Below, in pieces: positions 42,167 to 50,049 of a DNA stretch of 64,000 nt (position 1 is its first letter; the number at the start of each line of letters is the position of its first letter). This DNA comes from UM-FILTER-33-9 sp964530235 (GTDB lineage: Bacteria > Patescibacteriota > Microgenomatia > UBA1406 > GWC2-37-13): positions 1 to 64,000 of the forward strand of contig CAZGYB010000004.1 in NCBI GenBank assembly GCA_964530235.1, written 5' to 3'. A program made the position numbers and the translations under genes. A model generated the notes under the pieces. The model saw only the letters and a program-made list of their open reading frames with translations. It was not told the DNA's origin and did no database searches.

Positions 42167-42583
42167 ATGTTTGAGACAAAAAAACTGAAAATGAGACTTG
42201 TTATGATAATTTGCTTGATTATTGCGTATTTTATTGCAACTATGCTCCATAGTACATTATTTATTGGAAGTTCGCCAAAAATTGACAAATATTTTGCAGA
42301 TAAAATTAAACGTTCTGTATGGATGGCTTTTACTAAAGCAGGGAGAGAAGAAAAGCAGAAAATAAACTCTGTTGAACAACTTGCCACTTCTGGAATGTTC
42401 AATCAGATAGCTCCAGGTGTTAAAGCTGCTCAAAACGAAAACGGAACATATGTCATTATTTCGATGGGGGACGTGCAGTATCAGGAGTATACATTTACCG
42501 TTCATGGCAAACCGTTAAAAATCCGTGTTCCTGTCGGTCAGGAACCGCCACCAATGCAAACACTCGAACAACTTGAAAATTAA
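42167..42583 (+). CDS. Membrane-anchored hypothetical protein
   Basis: 138 residues. One membrane helix at about 10-30 (LVMIICLIIAYFIATMLHST), then an outer domain of about 105 residues with a beta-rich end (GTYVIISMGDVQYQEYTFTV, then HGKPLKIRVPVGQEPP). No family recognised. It starts 6 bases after the stop of the surface protein gene and could be co-transcribed. Confidence 0.65.
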   Translation: MFETKKLKMRLVMIICLIIAYFIATMLHSTLFIGSSPKIDKYFADKIKRSVWMAFTKAGREEKQKINSVEQLATSGMFNQIAPGVKAAQNENGTYVIISMGDVQYQEYTFTVHGKPLKIRVPVGQEPPPMQTLEQLEN

Positions 42584-42595
42584 TAGAATCACCTG

Positions 42596-42601
42596 TATAA
42601 C
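42596..42601 (+). promoter_or_regulatory. Promoter of the 98-residue membrane gene (-10)
   Basis: TTGAAA at 42573-42578, 17 bp, TATAAC at 42596-42601, 6 nt, ATG at 42608. The -35 lies inside the end of the upstream gene. Confidence 0.55.
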
Positions 42602-42607
42602 TTAACT

Positions 42608-42904
42608 ATGTACCTCGGTCCATTTTATTTTGACACCAAAGAAATTTTCCTTATTCTTGCTGCCATTCTGGTCGGATTCGCCATGTTTTTTGGATGGCAG
42701 ATTATGTGGTTTAATCCGCGGGTCCTCCTGACGTTGATTCTTCTTATGCTCTTTACCAAAGGTTTACTTCCCGCGATTCATAACGAAGCGTTTTTCATAC
42801 TTGCCCTGGTGACCATTTTTCTCTCGCTCTACCTGCCTTTGTTTCAACTTGTGCTTTTCTACTTTATTTCCTTCGCACTCTTCCGGCTTCTTAAGGTGAT
42901 ATAG
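42608..42904 (+). CDS. Small multi-span membrane protein
   Basis: 98 residues with three or four membrane helices (IFLILAAILVGFAMFFGWQI, then RVLLTLILLMLFTKGLLPAI, then FFILALVTIFLSLYLPLFQL). No family recognised. Its 3' end overlaps the convergent glycosyltransferase gene by 14 bases. Confidence 0.65.
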   Translation: MYLGPFYFDTKEIFLILAAILVGFAMFFGWQIMWFNPRVLLTLILLMLFTKGLLPAIHNEAFFILALVTIFLSLYLPLFQLVLFYFISFALFRLLKVI

Positions 42905-44201
42905 TTGAGGAATAAAAAAATACTACACTGAGAAGGGTAAAAACATTTGGAACAGTGTAATTAATGATAGTTACTATTTTCATCTGTTTTTTTTCAAAAA
43001 AACGTATACCGTTCATAAAAAAGAAAATAATTGAAAAAATTGAAGGAAAAATGTACCGAAAATCTTGATTGCTTGCATATGGTTCTTTGAAACGGAAGAG
43101 CAATAGAAATAGTAACGAAAATAATAGATTCAATAAAAAGAGTAAATAGATTGCCTTATTTTTATACCGATACAGAGTAAGGCCGATACTCATAATAATA
43201 AGTATGTATAGTAATAGCGCACTTAATATACAGGCGATAATCGATTGGACTGTTAAATTAAACTGAAATTCGGCGAACAACAGAGATTTCAGAAAAAATT
43301 GCCAAAAATAATTTCTTCCCAGATTGTTGTCCCATGTACTCGTGTACGGTTGTTGAACGAAAAGAATCGGGTTAAAAGCGAGAAAGGTTTTCAGGCGATT
43401 GCCAACATAAAGATCTTTGTTTATATATATTTCACCGGTTATCCAGTTTGCCCGTGGATTGTTTTTTAAAACAGAAAGATTCCTATATATGCTCAGGTAA
43501 GCTATAAAAACAAGCGTTATTAAAATTATTCCAATAATTAGTTTTTGTGATTTTTTGTGGGAGTAATAGTGACTGTGGAATAAGGCAAAGACTCCGAGCA
43601 ATGGAAGCAAAATGAACCCTGTTTTTTTTGAGAAGAGCGTAACTGCCGTTGTGATAAAAGCGAGAATGATATATGGAATTTTTTTTTCTAGAATCCAAAG
43701 AAGGAGGAAAAAAAATGTCAGCGAATAAAATAAATAAGAGAACACATCATTTCCAATTCTTACTGAATGAATAATTCCTGAGGGCCAAAAAACCAACAAA
43801 ACTGTCGCGATAATTCTCTGCGAAGTTCCTTTAAATACTTTGAAAAAAATAATGATACCAATAACGAGCAAACACGAAAAAAAGAAGAGTGAAAAAAGCT
43901 GTAGCAGATGGTTAAAGTCCTTTTCAGAGTCTATTGAGAGAAATTTAGCAAACACACCAACAATATAATAAAAGGGTGGTTGATGGAATTCCCATCCCTG
44001 GTCGGCAGGCGGAAGTTTCGAATTTTCAATAATATAGTTGATATAGTCTAGATGCCCACCGGTTTCCGTGACATCGTATGTTCGTGTTTTGAAATCGGTA
44101 TAGCTAAGATATGCAAATCGAATGAGCAAACCAAGTATGAGAATTAAAAAAATAACAATAGGAAGTATGTATTTGTTTTGCCGGGTTACTTTTGTTAGCA
44201 T
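42891..44201 (-). CDS. GT39/ArnT-like membrane glycosyltransferase
   Basis: 436 residues from the ATG at 44201 (MLTKVTRQNKYILPIVIFLI). A longer frame reaches 44327 but would overlap the divergent gene and lacks a coherent N-terminus. About ten membrane helices. The first outer loop has TETGGHLDYINYIIENSKLP followed by WEFHQPPFYYIVG, the E/D plus H-Q-P-P pattern of GT-C enzymes such as ArnT and PMT that use polyprenyl-phosphate sugars as donors. The acceptor may be lipid or protein. It is divergent from a second PMT-type enzyme. Confidence 0.78.
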   Translation of the reverse strand: MLTKVTRQNKYILPIVIFLILILGLLIRFAYLSYTDFKTRTYDVTETGGHLDYINYIIENSKLPPADQGWEFHQPPFYYIVGVFAKFLSIDSEKDFNHLLQLFSLFFFSCLLVIGIIIFFKVFKGTSQRIIATVLLVFWPSGIIHSVRIGNDVFSYLFYSLTFFFLLLWILEKKIPYIILAFITTAVTLFSKKTGFILLPLLGVFALFHSHYYSHKKSQKLIIGIILITLVFIAYLSIYRNLSVLKNNPRANWITGEIYINKDLYVGNRLKTFLAFNPILFVQQPYTSTWDNNLGRNYFWQFFLKSLLFAEFQFNLTVQSIIACILSALLLYILIIMSIGLTLYRYKNKAIYLLFLLNLLFSLLFLLLFRFKEPYASNQDFRYIFPSIFSIIFFFMNGIRFFEKKQMKIVTIINYTVPNVFTLLSVVFFYSSTISP

Positions 44202-44280
44202 AAAGGTGTTACACACATAATACTGGAATTTTAGTTTGTTTTTCGAAAGTTTTGTTATTCCAATTTGATCAAAAAACTGT

Positions 44281-45723
44281 ATGGGGTATAAAAATATAAT
44301 ATTTGGTTTAGTTATCGTTTTAGTCATAGGCTATGTAACCTATTTTCATAACTACGCATATCCGCCCAACCTTTTCTGGGATGAAAACTATCATATTGCT
44401 TCAGCCTACAAATATATACATCATCAGTTTTTTATGGAACCGCATCCGCCCTTAGGCAAGCTTTTTATTGCATGGGGGGAGCAGCTACTAAATCCAAACA
44501 AAGGAGTTGATACATCAGTTTTATCCTCAACAGACTATATAAAAGATATTCCCAAAGGATTTTCCTTTGTTGGAGTTCGTTTTTTTCCAGCTTTGTTCGG
44601 CTGGCTTTCAGCGCCTCTCTTCTTCCTTATTTTATACGCCCTGTTCCCGCATCTCATTGTTTCCCTCTTTTTTTCGGGTTTGTATCTGTTTGATAATGCG
44701 ATGATCGTGCATAGCAGGGGAGCAATGCTTGACAGTACCGGTATGTTTTTTACGCTATTAACCCTCTTTTGTTTTGTTGTGCTGTATAAACAGAAAAAAC
44801 TGCCAGTTGTGCGGTACGGGTTATTGGGGTTATGTACTGGTTTGGCACTTTCTGTAAAGCTGAATGCAGTTGTTTTGGGAATGCTCCTCTTTTTTTTATT
44901 GGTTAAGGAAGTTAAACAGGAGCATAAAAGACTATTGACCGCATTATCTCTGAGAATAATTATCTACGTATTAACGGTGTCTGTTGTATTAAGCGGGATT
45001 TACTATCTGCATATTTCAAACGGCGGTTTTGTTTCAAATGGAAATTACTATGAGGCTTCAGAAAAACTTAAATCTCTATTGGTCTCAAAGAAATATGCCT
45101 TACCTGAAAACTTCATACCTCAATTTATTGAGCATGTTCGGTTTATTCCTCATTATGAAAAAGGGGTTCCAAAACTCGACGTCTGCAAACCTGATGAGAA
45201 TGGCAGTTATCCGCTTGTCTGGCCGTTCGGGAACAAAAGCATAAACTACCGCTGGGAAAAAATGGGAGAGAAAACAGCATATCTGTATTTGCAGTCAAAT
45301 CCGGTGATCTGGCTTGTCGGATTGGTTGGAGTATTACTGTCTTTGATTTTGGTTTGTGCACGAATAGTATTTCGGCTTCCGCTAAAAAACCAAAAATTGT
45401 TTACCTGGATACTTTTAGTTACCTCTTTGTATGTTGTTTACATGACCTTAACACTTTCTGTATCAAGGGTTCTTTATTTATATCACTACTTTACTCCGCT
45501 TGTTTTTTCGTTTATTCTCGCTTATCTGCAGATGGTCTATATAGGAGAGGAACAGCTGAAGAAACACAAGAAGAAAATATATGCTTTATTGATAGCATTA
45601 TTTTTATGTATCATTTCGGCTTATCTTTTTTATGCGCCCTTCACTTATTATCAGCCTCTTTCGTTTGCAGAGTTTCAACAGCGCAACTGGTTTCCGTTCT
45701 GGCAGATGAAAGCAATTCAATAA
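44281..45723 (+). CDS. PMT-type (GT39) protein O-mannosyltransferase-like membrane enzyme
   Basis: 480 residues with about ten membrane helices. After the first helix comes FWDENYHIASAYKYIHHQFF and MEPHPPLGKLFIAWGEQLL: the Asp-Glu pair and the E-P-H-P-P-L-G-K motif are characteristic of PMT enzymes, which move mannose from polyprenyl-phosphate to Ser/Thr of exported proteins. Further signs are DNAMIVHSRGAMLDSTGMFF and a loop with PLVWPFGNKSINYRWE. It lies between the Ser-rich surface protein genes, whose poly-Ser and Thr/Pro linkers are likely acceptors. The family call is strong; the substrate link is inference from position. Confidence 0.85.
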   Translation: MGYKNIIFGLVIVLVIGYVTYFHNYAYPPNLFWDENYHIASAYKYIHHQFFMEPHPPLGKLFIAWGEQLLNPNKGVDTSVLSSTDYIKDIPKGFSFVGVRFFPALFGWLSAPLFFLILYALFPHLIVSLFFSGLYLFDNAMIVHSRGAMLDSTGMFFTLLTLFCFVVLYKQKKLPVVRYGLLGLCTGLALSVKLNAVVLGMLLFFLLVKEVKQEHKRLLTALSLRIIIYVLTVSVVLSGIYYLHISNGGFVSNGNYYEASEKLKSLLVSKKYALPENFIPQFIEHVRFIPHYEKGVPKLDVCKPDENGSYPLVWPFGNKSINYRWEKMGEKTAYLYLQSNPVIWLVGLVGVLLSLILVCARIVFRLPLKNQKLFTWILLVTSLYVVYMTLTLSVSRVLYLYHYFTPLVFSFILAYLQMVYIGEEQLKKHKKKIYALLIALFLCIISAYLFYAPFTYYQPLSFAEFQQRNWFPFWQMKAIQ

Positions 45724-45759
45724 AATATCTTTTATATTGCAATCATACCTATTAATCTG

Positions 45760-45765
45760 TATAGT
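45760..45765 (+). promoter_or_regulatory. Promoter of the DNRLRE-dockerin gene (-10)
   Basis: TTGCAA at 45737-45742, 17 bp, TATAGT at 45760-45765, 6 nt, ATG at 45772. Confidence 0.6.
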
Positions 45766-45771
45766 TAATGC

Positions 45772-46659
45772 ATGAAACTGGGATGGCTGAAAATGGAAAA
45801 AACTATCGTTTTTGTTGTTGTTTTCATTTCATTCCTCCTGCTCTCTCTTTCCGCACTGCTTTATTTTCGTTATTTAAGGCTTCCGGTAGCTCCAAGTGTT
45901 AAAGCTGCCTGGTCTCCGGCAACTATCTGTACTTTAGTGAAAGAAGATGGGTATGCGAATAAAGTCAACCCATCCGCATCATTTGGATCTAATCTTTGGT
46001 TGAAAGCGGGGTACGATGCCAGCACCCTTAATCTCGCGTATTTTAAGTTTGACCCAACTCAGTTTACCCCACTTTTTATGCGGGCCTACCTGCGGTTTCA
46101 GTACAAAGGGGAGAGTACGACTCAAACATGTGATACCAGCTTTGTAGTAAAGAAAATAACCTCAAGCTGGGCAGAACAGACGCTTACTTGGAACAATAAA
46201 CCCGCAATGGAGACCTCAGGAATTGCTTCTAAGATAAATATTCCTGTTACAGGTACCTTGAGAACGGAAAATATTGATATCACAAGTATGTTGCGGAGTA
46301 AAACAATACCGTATGGTTTAGTACTTCATGAAGCACGGTATCGTCCGGAAGTCTGTAATACCAATCCAACAGATCCGAGTTGTTTTACGAATTTGCCATG
46401 CATGATGAACATTATTGCAAAAGAGGCGAGTACCGGTACTCAGCCAGCTGCACAAATATGTTTCGACACCTGCTACAAGCACCCGGATGGTGATGCGAAC
46501 TGCGATGGTCAGTTTACCACTGCGGATTTTGAGCTGTGGCTTTCCTTGTATTTGGGGAATACGAATGTAACCTGTAACGGTTGCTCTGCGGATTTTAATG
46601 ATGATAGAAAAGTTGATTTAAAAGATTTTGAGATTTGGAGACGGTCACGTTTTCCGTAA
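45772..46659 (+). CDS. Anchored DNRLRE-type beta-sandwich protein with dockerin-like repeats
   Basis: 295 residues. Membrane anchor at about 8-32 (TIVFVVVFISFLLLSLSALL). Residues about 45-215 follow the DNRLRE pattern: DGYANKVNPSASFGSNLWLK, then LAYFKFDPTQ, then SSWAEQTLTWNNKPAMETSG and VLHEARY. Such domains are found in extracellular carbohydrate-related proteins. The C-terminus is a dockerin pair with both loops canonical: GDANCDGQFTTADFELWLSL (D-x-N-x-D-G) and ADFNDDRKVDLKDFEIWRRS (D-x-N-x-D). Cys residues flank the pair (CYKH, CNGC). It starts the run of cohesin/dockerin genes that extends to 53.4 kb. Confidence 0.85.
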   Translation: MKLGWLKMEKTIVFVVVFISFLLLSLSALLYFRYLRLPVAPSVKAAWSPATICTLVKEDGYANKVNPSASFGSNLWLKAGYDASTLNLAYFKFDPTQFTPLFMRAYLRFQYKGESTTQTCDTSFVVKKITSSWAEQTLTWNNKPAMETSGIASKINIPVTGTLRTENIDITSMLRSKTIPYGLVLHEARYRPEVCNTNPTDPSCFTNLPCMMNIIAKEASTGTQPAAQICFDTCYKHPDGDANCDGQFTTADFELWLSLYLGNTNVTCNGCSADFNDDRKVDLKDFEIWRRSRFP

Positions 46660-46683
46660 AAGATTTTGCCGAAAGCTAATTAT

Positions 46684-48438
46684 ATGCAATCTAACCAGAG
46701 AGTTACACCATTACGAAAAGTACTTATATTAGCCACACTTGCTCTTTCAGTGGCATGTTTTGCTTATATAATGAATCTTTATTTGAGTAGTTCCAAGGCT
46801 AGTGCAAGTACGCTTTCTTTTACTTTTGTTCCCGGATCAACCAAAGTAAATATCGGTGAAACCTTCCATACGTTGCTCACTATTACTCTTCCTGCAAGTA
46901 GTAAAACAAATAAAATATCAGGAATGAAGTTGAAATTACAGATAAGCCCGTATTTGCAATATGTTGGATACCGGCAGGTTACTGTGCAGTCCGGTGCTGG
47001 TTATTTTACTGTGGTTCCGCACGGCGGATTTGTCTATATTCAGTCTGACGCATCGGTTCAGGAAACATTTTTGGCGCCAAAGCCAGATACGCAACTTAGT
47101 AATGCAGTCGTAATCGATCTCATTTTAAAAGGGAAACAGGCAGGTGCCGGTATCATTTCGGTAGTGCCCGCAGAAACTCAGATTGTCGGGCAGACTGGAA
47201 CCAGTACTATGGATTTTGTATTGCCGAGTGGTGGGGGTTTGAATTCTCCGTCTATTACTGTTGGTTCTTTTTCAAGCTCATCTTCCAGTTCATCGGTTTC
47301 ATCTCAATCTTCATCAAGTTCCAGAAGCTCTTCATCCAGTTCACGGTCGAGCAGTTCTTCTTCGAGCTCGTCAAGTTCTACAAACCAGCTTTGTAATATT
47401 GGAACGAGCATGTGTGAAAACGGATGGAGTTTTTTTTGCGAAAGTGATGTCACTAAAAACGATCAACCCTTTTGGAGTAGAAGAGGGCCTTGCACGTATG
47501 CAACGTGTGCACCAAATGGTAAGAGTTGTGGTGATCATTTTTCAGGAAAGTATGAACGCTGTTCTTTTGATTCTCGTGATGAAAGAACCTATTGGTTTGG
47601 ATATCCAAATTCCTCATGTGAAGTTGTTAGTTCATGTGTACCTCCAGCTTGGTCGCAAGGTTATGCGGTTGAATGTATGCAGATAGGCTCAGTATATTGG
47701 AGAGTTTCTAACGGAACATCTACACAATCAAACTGTTCCCATTACCGATTTAAGTGCGATAGTGAGATCACTTATCAGTGTTTAAAAGATCTTTCGGGGT
47801 CAACTTGGTGGGTGAATCAGGGTAGCATTTGTTCTGCCATTGGTTTTCCAGGCGGAAGTTCTTCTAGTTCATCAAGCTCATCCAGTGGGGGAGGAGCGCG
47901 ATCGCAGGTTGGCTTACTGTTCAAGGCAAAGTTTCCTGATATTGCTCCTTCAGTCAATCTGATTCCCGGTGTGCAGGTGGAGTGGTATGACGGCGACCAG
48001 CTTTCCTGTGCAGACTGTAGCACCTTTGTTTCACTGGTCCGGGACGGCGCATATTTTAAAACAAACCAGCCGGTTTCGTTCAGTGTGAATACCGGAAGAC
48101 AGCATACTGTGAAAATAAAAGCGGGAAATACAATCCGCCGGTCTTTTTCAGGCATTCAGTTTACTGCAAATCAGACATTAGATTGTACTGGGGGAACTAT
48201 GCCTTCCGCTTGCGGTGAGCTCAAAACAAAAATCGAAACAAAACCCCTCTGGTCCGGCGACACCGATCGCTTTAATAATTATTCAGACAGTTATAGTAAA
48301 ATTGACTCGGTTGATTTGCAGATGCTTTCTATGAAATACGGTACCACATCATCAGAAGCAGACTTTAACAGTGACGGACAAGTTGATATTATTGATTTAG
48401 ATATTTTAGGACGCAACTACGGGTTGCAGGGGGACTAA
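46684..48438 (+). CDS. Surface protein with cohesin-like N-terminus and dockerin-like C-terminus (adaptor-like)
   Basis: 584 residues from the ATG at 46684; an upstream TTG (46666) is unlikely. Membrane anchor at about 9-30. Residues about 38-190 look like a cohesin (LSFTFVPGSTKVNIGETFHT, then KISGMKLKLQISPYLQYVGY, then AVVIDLILKGKQAGAGIISV). A poly-Ser linker follows, a Cys-rich module of about 150 residues (NQLCNIGTSMCENGWSFFCE), a second Ser linker, an X-like module (VGLLFKAKFPDIAPSVNLIP), and a dockerin pair (GDTDRFNNYSDSYSKIDSVD, then DFNSDGQVDIIDLDILGRNY). Carrying both partners of a cohesin-dockerin pair, it could link other proteins in chains. Confidence 0.85.
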   Translation: MQSNQRVTPLRKVLILATLALSVACFAYIMNLYLSSSKASASTLSFTFVPGSTKVNIGETFHTLLTITLPASSKTNKISGMKLKLQISPYLQYVGYRQVTVQSGAGYFTVVPHGGFVYIQSDASVQETFLAPKPDTQLSNAVVIDLILKGKQAGAGIISVVPAETQIVGQTGTSTMDFVLPSGGGLNSPSITVGSFSSSSSSSSVSSQSSSSSRSSSSSSRSSSSSSSSSSSTNQLCNIGTSMCENGWSFFCESDVTKNDQPFWSRRGPCTYATCAPNGKSCGDHFSGKYERCSFDSRDERTYWFGYPNSSCEVVSSCVPPAWSQGYAVECMQIGSVYWRVSNGTSTQSNCSHYRFKCDSEITYQCLKDLSGSTWWVNQGSICSAIGFPGGSSSSSSSSSSGGGARSQVGLLFKAKFPDIAPSVNLIPGVQVEWYDGDQLSCADCSTFVSLVRDGAYFKTNQPVSFSVNTGRQHTVKIKAGNTIRRSFSGIQFTANQTLDCTGGTMPSACGELKTKIETKPLWSGDTDRFNNYSDSYSKIDSVDLQMLSMKYGTTSSEADFNSDGQVDIIDLDILGRNYGLQGD

Positions 48439-50049
48439 ATGAAATTAAAACAACGCATAGTATTATCCGGTATTGTTGGGGTGGTAACTTTGGTTGCAGG
48501 GTTTGTATTTTACTACACTCAGCTTCGGACATACACAAAAGCAGCACCCGGCGTGCCTTCTGTTTTCTTTGCGGTGAATCCTGCAATCTCATCTTCAACC
48601 GGCAATTTTGACCTAATACTCAAAGTAAATCCGAATGGTGCTTCATTTAATGCATTTGATTTGCGGGTCATGTATGATCCGGCAAAAACGGGTTTTCAGA
48701 ATGAGTCAGATCTGAACGCAAATATTGTTGAGATAAACCCGAATCGAGTTATTAGTAGTCAGTCGCGGATCGATGCACAGACGCATAAAATTACCGTTGT
48801 CGGGTTGCGGGAGGGCGGTGCTAACTTCAGCGGATCATCTGATATAGAAATTGTGAAAATTACCATGAAACTTCTTCCCGGTGCTGGTCTTCCGGTCGTA
48901 TTTACCTGGGACAACGGAACAAAACTGGGAGCGGATATTCAGATTGAACGGGTAAATGGTTCATTCCCTGAGTCTGCGGGCGGAAGTTCGTCTTCTGGAG
49001 ATCCGAATAAGCCGGGAAGTATTTTTATGAGCTCTGATCGGACTCAGTATCAGGTGGGTGATCATCTCGATCTTTTTGCATATATTTCGACAGAGGGCGA
49101 GCAGGTCAAAACATCGGATATTTACCTCCCTTTTAACTCCGCTTCGGTTGATTTTCAGCGTGTCGGTGGGATAAGCGCAAATGTAGAAATACTTCCGGGG
49201 ACCGGGTTCAGTCAGAGTGATTCGGTTGTCGCCTTAAGTGGGAATGTTATTCGCATCACGCTTATTACTCCAACTTCGGGTGGTAACCCGGTTCCGGTTG
49301 CAGGAAACCGGTTGAAAGTTGCCAAAATTTTGTTTAAAACCAAAAGAACTGGGGACATTTCATTTACCGTTGATCAAACAAGGAGCAATTTATACACCTT
49401 GTTGAACAGGAATATTTTGGGCCAGACACCCGGATACACAATTACTGTTGAAGAAGAATCCGGTGGTGGAGGCGGAGGGGGAAGCTCATCTTCATCCGCT
49501 CCTGAAACAGTACCAAGCAATGGAGACTTGCTCAATATAAACTCCAATATTTTTGATCAAAGCCCGTTTCGGTATGAACAGCAGATCGTACTTGATAAAG
49601 CAACCTATACTTTGACTGCAAGCGCGCGCACCTATATTTCGCGGGGAAGAGGTGTGTTGGTTACAGTCGCATGCGCAGAGCAAAATTGCGGAAACGGTAA
49701 AACGCTGAATGCAATCATTGCAGAAACACAGAAATTTCCAGTTTCCTCACAGTATCAGGAACAGACAGTGACGTTTGATATTAATGATGCAACAAAAAAT
49801 AAAAGATACACAGTGCGGATTTTTGCAGAAGATGGTTCTGAGGCTGATTTTGACATGGTTTCTTTGCAGAATCAGTGGGGAGGGGAGCAGTTGCAGAATG
49901 AGCAGTTCGGATCAAGCGAACAGACGCCGTTTGCCCGCAAGCATCCGGACCTGTGGGATATAGATGAGGCGGGGAGAATTTACGGAACTGTTGATACAAG
50001 TAAAGGCAATCAGGGAGCATTATATATTAACAGCGTTTCACGGGAATGA
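48439..50049 (+). CDS. Surface scaffold protein with two cohesin-like domains and a CBM-like jelly roll
   Basis: 536 residues, starting directly after the preceding stop with a G-rich ribosome site. Membrane anchor at about 7-28. Cohesin-like domain 1 covers about 35-180 (VPSVFFAVNPAISSSTGNFD, then NAFDLRVMYDPAKTGFQ, then DIEIVKITMKLLPGAG) and domain 2 about 190-340 (MSSDRTQYQVGDHLDLFAYI, then VKTSDIYLPFNSASVDF, then RLKVAKILFKTKRTGDISFT). A Gly/Ser linker follows, then a CBM4/9-like beta sandwich (about 360-470; YEQQIVLDKATYTLTASART, then RYTVRIFAEDGSEADFDMVS) shared with the next protein. The ATGA overlap at 50046-50049 couples it to that gene. It would act as a small scaffoldin. Confidence 0.85.
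   Translation: MKLKQRIVLSGIVGVVTLVAGFVFYYTQLRTYTKAAPGVPSVFFAVNPAISSSTGNFDLILKVNPNGASFNAFDLRVMYDPAKTGFQNESDLNANIVEINPNRVISSQSRIDAQTHKITVVGLREGGANFSGSSDIEIVKITMKLLPGAGLPVVFTWDNGTKLGADIQIERVNGSFPESAGGSSSSGDPNKPGSIFMSSDRTQYQVGDHLDLFAYISTEGEQVKTSDIYLPFNSASVDFQRVGGISANVEILPGTGFSQSDSVVALSGNVIRITLITPTSGGNPVPVAGNRLKVAKILFKTKRTGDISFTVDQTRSNLYTLLNRNILGQTPGYTITVEEESGGGGGGGSSSSSAPETVPSNGDLLNINSNIFDQSPFRYEQQIVLDKATYTLTASARTYISRGRGVLVTVACAEQNCGNGKTLNAIIAETQKFPVSSQYQEQTVTFDINDATKNKRYTVRIFAEDGSEADFDMVSLQNQWGGEQLQNEQFGSSEQTPFARKHPDLWDIDEAGRIYGTVDTSKGNQGALYINSVSRE

Noticed and set aside
46666..46683. TTG start for the cohesin/dockerin adaptor
   Set aside because: It adds only six residues before a good ATG and has no supporting site.
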